From: Arthrobacter sp. H16F315
Lineage (GTDB): Bacteria; Actinomycetota; Actinomycetes; Actinomycetales; Micrococcaceae
Assembly (NCBI RefSeq): GCF_024124825.1
Contig: NZ_JAMXSS010000002.1
Location: forward strand, 1,488,001-1,552,000
Direction: 5' to 3'
Length of the DNA stretch: 64,000 nt
The notes under the pieces are model-generated. The model was not told where the DNA came from. It ran no database searches and was given only the letters and a program-made list of their open reading frames with translations. Below, one piece after another: positions 60,785-64,000 of the stretch (position 1 is the stretch's first letter; every line of letters starts with the position of its first letter). The position numbers and the translations under genes were made by a program.

Positions 60785-62145
60785 GACCGTCCCTCGCCGG
60801 CATCGGGCCGGGCCGGTGTGCCGGCGGCCCGCAGTTCGGTGTCCTCCAGTTCAGTGGCCCGCAGTTCGGTGTCCTCCAGTTCAGTGGCCCGCAGTTCAGC
60901 GTCCTGAAGTTCCTTCCGCTGCGGAACTTTCGGCAGGGTGGTCAGCAGATGCCCGACGGCGATCTGGCCCAGGGCCACGGCGAGCAGCAGGATCAACGGG
61001 AGCGTCCAGGCGCCCGTGGCGCTGTGCAGCAAGCCCATGCCGAAGGGGCCGAGCGTCGCCAGCAGGTAGCCGGCCGACTGCGCAACCGTGGACAAAGCGG
61101 TGGTTTCGGCAGTGGTGCGGCCGCTGCGGCTGATCATCACCATCACCAGCGGGAAGATGCCGAGCCCAAAGCCAAGCAGTACCGCGGTGACGGGTGCCCA
61201 GCTCAGCGGCAGGACGAGCATAGCCAGGACACCCGCGGCCATCGTCACCGTGGCCAGGTAGAAGGCGGTCCTTTGCATCCGCGGGCGTGATCCGATCGCG
61301 ACGAGCACCATGCCGGCCGGCACCGAGACGAGCTGCATCAGGCCGAACATCAGCCCGCCCTCGGATGCGGAGAGGCCCAGCGTGACCAGCATGTAGGGGA
61401 ACCAACTCAGCACCGAATAGGCCAGCAGGGCCTGGACGGTGAAGCCAAGGGTAATGAGCCTGCCGGTACGGGTCCGCAACAGCGGCCAGGGGGACACCGG
61501 GGCGGCCTTGATACCGGGTGCGTTGCGGTGCGCGTGCAGGGCGATCGGCAGGAAACCCAGGCAGGCGCCCAGGGCCAGTAAACCGATCGCGCCGACTCCG
61601 GCGGAGGGCGAGCCAAGCTGGTGCGCCACGGGAACGATCAGCACGGCAACCGCAGTGGCGCCAGTTGTCATGGTCACCGTATAGAGCGCCGTCATCAGCG
61701 ATGTCCGGTGCGCGAAGTGGACCCGGATGAAGGAGGGCATCGCCACGTTGCAGATCGCCAGTCCGGACATCCCGACGACGGTGCCTGCCAGCAGCATGCC
61801 GGTGGAAGGGATGCCCCGGACCAGTAGGCCGGCAGCGAGCAGCACGAGGGAGAGCAGGATGGCTTTCTCGAGTCCCAGCCGCCGGGTCAGCCAGGACGTG
61901 GCGGCGCCGGCAACGGCGAAACAGAGCGTGGGGATCGAGGGAATAATGGCGGCGGTCAGCGGCCCGTAGCCGAGGACCTCCTGCAAGTCATGCAGCAGGG
62001 CGGCGGCTCCGGTGATGCCGGCGCGCAGGTTGAGCCCGATCAGCACAATCGCGATGACTCCGGCGATCGCCACGCCGCGCGGTGAGCGCACGACGGCGGG
62101 AGGTGCTGTCTCGGGAAGGGCGGACGACGCCGTGCTGCTAGCCAT
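60781..62145 (-). CDS. CynX/NimT-type MFS transporter with repeated C-terminal tail
   Basis: The 454-residue protein has 12 membrane segments and the CynX/NimT pattern LNLRAGITGAAALLHDLQE near the N-terminus. The last 45 residues are a charged tail with a repeated 10-residue unit (RATELEDTEL, about three copies), encoded by 30-bp tandem repeats around 60833-60905. A TAACCT box (62157-62152) ends 6 bases before its ATG, inside the end of the phosphopantetheinyl transferase gene, which it overlaps by 8 bases. The substrate is unknown; cyanate and nitroimidazole are only the names of relatives. Confidence 0.88.
   Translation of the reverse strand: MASSTASSALPETAPPAVVRSPRGVAIAGVIAIVLIGLNLRAGITGAAALLHDLQEVLGYGPLTAAIIPSIPTLCFAVAGAATSWLTRRLGLEKAILLSLVLLAAGLLVRGIPSTGMLLAGTVVGMSGLAICNVAMPSFIRVHFAHRTSLMTALYTVTMTTGATAVAVLIVPVAHQLGSPSAGVGAIGLLALGACLGFLPIALHAHRNAPGIKAAPVSPWPLLRTRTGRLITLGFTVQALLAYSVLSWFPYMLVTLGLSASEGGLMFGLMQLVSVPAGMVLVAIGSRPRMQRTAFYLATVTMAAGVLAMLVLPLSWAPVTAVLLGFGLGIFPLVMVMISRSGRTTAETTALSTVAQSAGYLLATLGPFGMGLLHSATGAWTLPLILLLAVALGQIAVGHLLTTLPKVPQRKELQDAELRATELEDTELRATELEDTELRAAGTPARPDAGEGRS
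60833..60905. repeat. 30-bp tandem repeats within the MFS gene
   Basis: A unit containing TTCGGTGTCCTCCAGTTCAG is repeated about 2.5 times with few changes. Because the unit is a multiple of three, it adds ten residues (RATELEDTEL) per copy to the C-terminal tail. Confidence 0.8.
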
Positions 62146-62947
62146 ACCTAAAGGTTAGACGTTTGACGTTTGGACCTTGCTTTTTAGTGGCGAATATCTC
62201 GGCAAGCGGCACGGCCCGGACGGGCAGGTCTGCGGCGGACGCAATGGCGGCGGAGTAACCGTCGGGAGCCGGCACCGGCCGGACCAGGAGGCCATCGACC
62301 GCTGGATTCGTGGGGCTCTGCGCACTCAGGTGCCCGCGGGGGCCGGCCGGGGCCAGCCGCAGGCTCGCGGGGTCCACGGCCAAGCCAAGTCCCGCCGCTT
62401 TCAGCGCGGCTTCCTTCGCCACCCAGAGCCGGATGCGCCCGGCGTCGGTCAGCTCAGGGCCATCCGCACCGGGATGTTCCTCCGGCGCGACGGCGAACTC
62501 GTCGAAGCCGGCGAACACGCGGGCGGGCACCCTTTCGAGGTCCGCTCCGAGGCTGGCGCCGGCCGGACCGGCAGCAGCCATCACCGTTCCGTGGCTGCGG
62601 GACATGCTCAATTCGACGCCCTCGATCGAGGGTTTGCCGTGGTCGGTGCTGCCGCAGCCGGCGCACGTCCGCCGGACGGTCAGCCCGGCAGCGTCTTCGG
62701 GTTTGAGCCCCAGCCGCCACGCTGCGAGCAGCCGGAACATGGCGTGGGACGCCGGGTAGTCCAGCCGGTCCTCGGCGCGGCTGAACCGGAGCGAGGCCTC
62801 GCGTTCCGGTGCCGAGAGGAACGCGCCCAGGCCGCCGAACAAGCCCGCGAACAGTCCCTGGCCGGCCTCTACCGCGGCATCCCTGACGGCGGGTGACGGG
62901 ACCACGAGGTAGCCGATCTCGGCGGGCCCGCGCCCGGACGCGATCAT
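62138..62947 (-). CDS. 4'-Phosphopantetheinyl transferase superfamily protein
   Basis: ATG 62947 overlaps the stop of the exporter permease gene (ATGA). The 269-residue protein has the Sfp-type motifs ASLGADLERV (magnesium-binding Asp and Glu) and WVAKEAALKA (K-E-A-x-x-K). It would attach phosphopantetheine from CoA to acyl or peptidyl carrier proteins. The cysteine-rich RRTCAGCGSTDHGKPS is usual for this group. No carrier protein, NRPS or PKS gene is in the window. It is in line with a DrrAB-type exporter, suggesting a secondary-metabolite or lipid context. Confidence 0.9.
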   Translation of the reverse strand: MIASGRGPAEIGYLVVPSPAVRDAAVEAGQGLFAGLFGGLGAFLSAPEREASLRFSRAEDRLDYPASHAMFRLLAAWRLGLKPEDAAGLTVRRTCAGCGSTDHGKPSIEGVELSMSRSHGTVMAAAGPAGASLGADLERVPARVFAGFDEFAVAPEEHPGADGPELTDAGRIRLWVAKEAALKAAGLGLAVDPASLRLAPAGPRGHLSAQSPTNPAVDGLLVRPVPAPDGYSAAIASAADLPVRAVPLAEIFATKKQGPNVKRLTFRYG

Positions 62948-63744
62948 CGCTTGCTGATCCGGCGGTACTGGGCGATCGCCAGCGGGGCAAAAACGGCGAT
63001 GATCCCGACGCTGCACAGCACGGAATACAGGACCGCGTTCTCCGCTGGCCAGCCGGTCGGCGTAAGGAATCCAGCCGGTGCCGTGTTGCCGAAGAGCTCC
63101 CGGGCCGCGGTGGCGACGGCGGTGACAGGATTCCATTCGGCAATCACCCGCAGCGGGCCCGGAAGGGAGGTCACGGACACAAAGGCGCCGGACACAAAGG
63201 TGACCGGGAACAGCCAGACAAGCCCGAGGCTTTGGGCGACTTCAACGCTGCGGGCGGTCAGGGCAATGACTGCCCCGATCCAGGAGACGGCAAAGGCAAA
63301 CAGCAGCAACAGGGCCAGGGCCGCCAGTGCGGATGCCGGCCCCGTGGAGATCCGCCAGCCGATGGCTAGACCGCACAGCAGGGTGACGGCGACGGACAGT
63401 ACGCTCGTGGACAGATCCGAGGAGGTGCGGCCCAGGATTACGGCCACGCGGGACATCGGCAGGGAGCGGAAGCGGTCGATCAGCCCGAGCTGGAGATCCT
63501 TGGCCAGGTAGACGGCGGTAAAGGAGGCGTTAAACGTCAGGGTCTGCGCCAGGATGCCGCCGATCAGGTAGCTGCGGTATTGGTCCCCGCCGAGGGTGCC
63601 GCCGAAGACGAAGCCCAGCAGCAGGACGAACATCACCGGCTGCACGATTCCGGTGACCAGCGCTCCGGGCGTGCGCACTACGTTGATCAGGTTGCGCCGG
63701 GCAATGACGGAGCTGTCGCGGGCGGCTGCGGCGATGGCGCTCAT
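62944..63744 (-). CDS. ABC-2 type transporter permease (DrrB-like)
   Basis: The 266-residue protein has six membrane segments and the ABC-2 signature region (VWLFPVTFVSGAFVSVTSLP, followed by ALRVIAEWNPVT-like sequence, here LRVIAEWNPVT). It would export a drug or lipid with the ATPase encoded just upstream, whose stop overlaps this ATG by 4 bases. The DrrB group includes daunorubicin and phthiocerol exporters. The substrate is unknown. Confidence 0.92.
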   Translation of the reverse strand: MSAIAAAARDSSVIARRNLINVVRTPGALVTGIVQPVMFVLLLGFVFGGTLGGDQYRSYLIGGILAQTLTFNASFTAVYLAKDLQLGLIDRFRSLPMSRVAVILGRTSSDLSTSVLSVAVTLLCGLAIGWRISTGPASALAALALLLLFAFAVSWIGAVIALTARSVEVAQSLGLVWLFPVTFVSGAFVSVTSLPGPLRVIAEWNPVTAVATAARELFGNTAPAGFLTPTGWPAENAVLYSVLCSVGIIAVFAPLAIAQYRRISKR

Positions 63745-64000
63745 GCTGGCACCTCGACTTTCTCCGGAGTCTGCACGTCCGGCGTCCGGTTTTGCGGGGC
63801 CGGCGCCGCGGCGTGGCCGGTGAGCTGCAGGAAGACGTCGTCCAGGGTGGGGCGGCGCAGCGATGCTTCCTCTACTGGCAGGGCGCGGGCATCAAGTTCG
63901 GAAAGCACCCGGACCAGCAACCGGTGGCCTTCGGGAGCGGCGACGGAAATCCGCAGGTTTTGCGGGTCCAGTTCGGGCCGTGAGTCCGGGCCCGCTGCCT
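63741..64000 (-). CDS. ABC transporter ATP-binding protein (DrrA-like), C-terminal part
   Basis: The gene enters from the right edge; 85 residues are visible. The segment RRPTLDDVFLQLTGH is the conserved end of DrrA-type ATPases, and the preceding sequence fits their C-terminal regulatory domain. A Pro/Gln/Thr-rich tail follows. The nucleotide-binding domain is outside the window. Its TGA overlaps the permease start (ATGA), so both belong to one operon. Confidence 0.88.
   Translation of the reverse strand, partial: AAGPDSRPELDPQNLRISVAAPEGHRLLVRVLSELDARALPVEEASLRRPTLDDVFLQLTGHAAAPAPQNRTPDVQTPEKVEVPA

Overview
The window is high-GC actinobacterial DNA, most like Arthrobacter or a close relative (Pseudarthrobacter, Paenarthrobacter). 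This rests on the menaquinone gene set, the actinobacterial style of sulfate assimilation, a GAF-ANTAR regulator and many genes that look leaderless. The genus is inferred from gene content and style, not from a marker gene. It is ordinary chromosome: no phage, insertion sequence, CRISPR array, rRNA or tRNA was seen.

Layout. 0-6 kb: a partial gene, an acetyltransferase, a twice-frameshifted S9 peptidase, and two LytR-CpsA-Psr proteins flanking a low-molecular-weight phosphatase (cell envelope). 6.2-11.1 kb: phenylacetyl-CoA epoxidase operon paaABCDE plus an enoyl-CoA hydratase. 11.2-16.5 kb: galU, then an AsnC-type regulator divergent from a branched-chain 2-oxoacid dehydrogenase operon (E1alpha, E1beta, E2). 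16.6-21.4 kb: a LysR regulator divergent from a histidinol-dehydrogenase-like gene and a complete polar amino acid ABC importer; this is the most interesting candidate system. 21.6-27 kb: metallo-beta-lactamase-fold hydrolase, MinD/ParA-like ATPase, GAF-ANTAR protein, MFS transporter, PAP2 phosphatase. 27.1-41.9 kb: a dispersed menaquinone block (menC, menD, menF, menG, a MenJ-like reductase, a polyprenyl diphosphate synthase) interleaved with a PhoX phosphatase, argS and a second amino acid importer. 42-43.4 kb: a SUKH-like protein and a TRIC-type membrane protein. 43.4-55.7 kb: sulfate assimilation and siroheme (sirohydrochlorin chelatase, sulfite reductase, cysH, cysD, cysN, an SsuABC-like importer, siroheme synthase) with a PIG-L deacetylase and a cupin/TetR pair inside. 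55.8-64 kb: ferredoxin-NADP reductase, topoisomerase IB, two membrane proteins, an FCD-type GntR regulator with an MFS transporter, a 4'-phosphopantetheinyl transferase, and a DrrAB-type ABC exporter cut by the window edge.

Three patterns run across the window. (1) Three intergenic palindromes of exactly 64 bp share 15-bp outer arms and have inner arms that vary in a compensating way. (2) Ten single-base indels break eight otherwise intact genes, eight of them in G/C runs; this looks more like sequencing error than decay, since cysN and menC are among those hit. (3) More than a dozen genes have a TANNNT -10 box ending 5-7 bases before the start codon, the geometry of leaderless transcripts.
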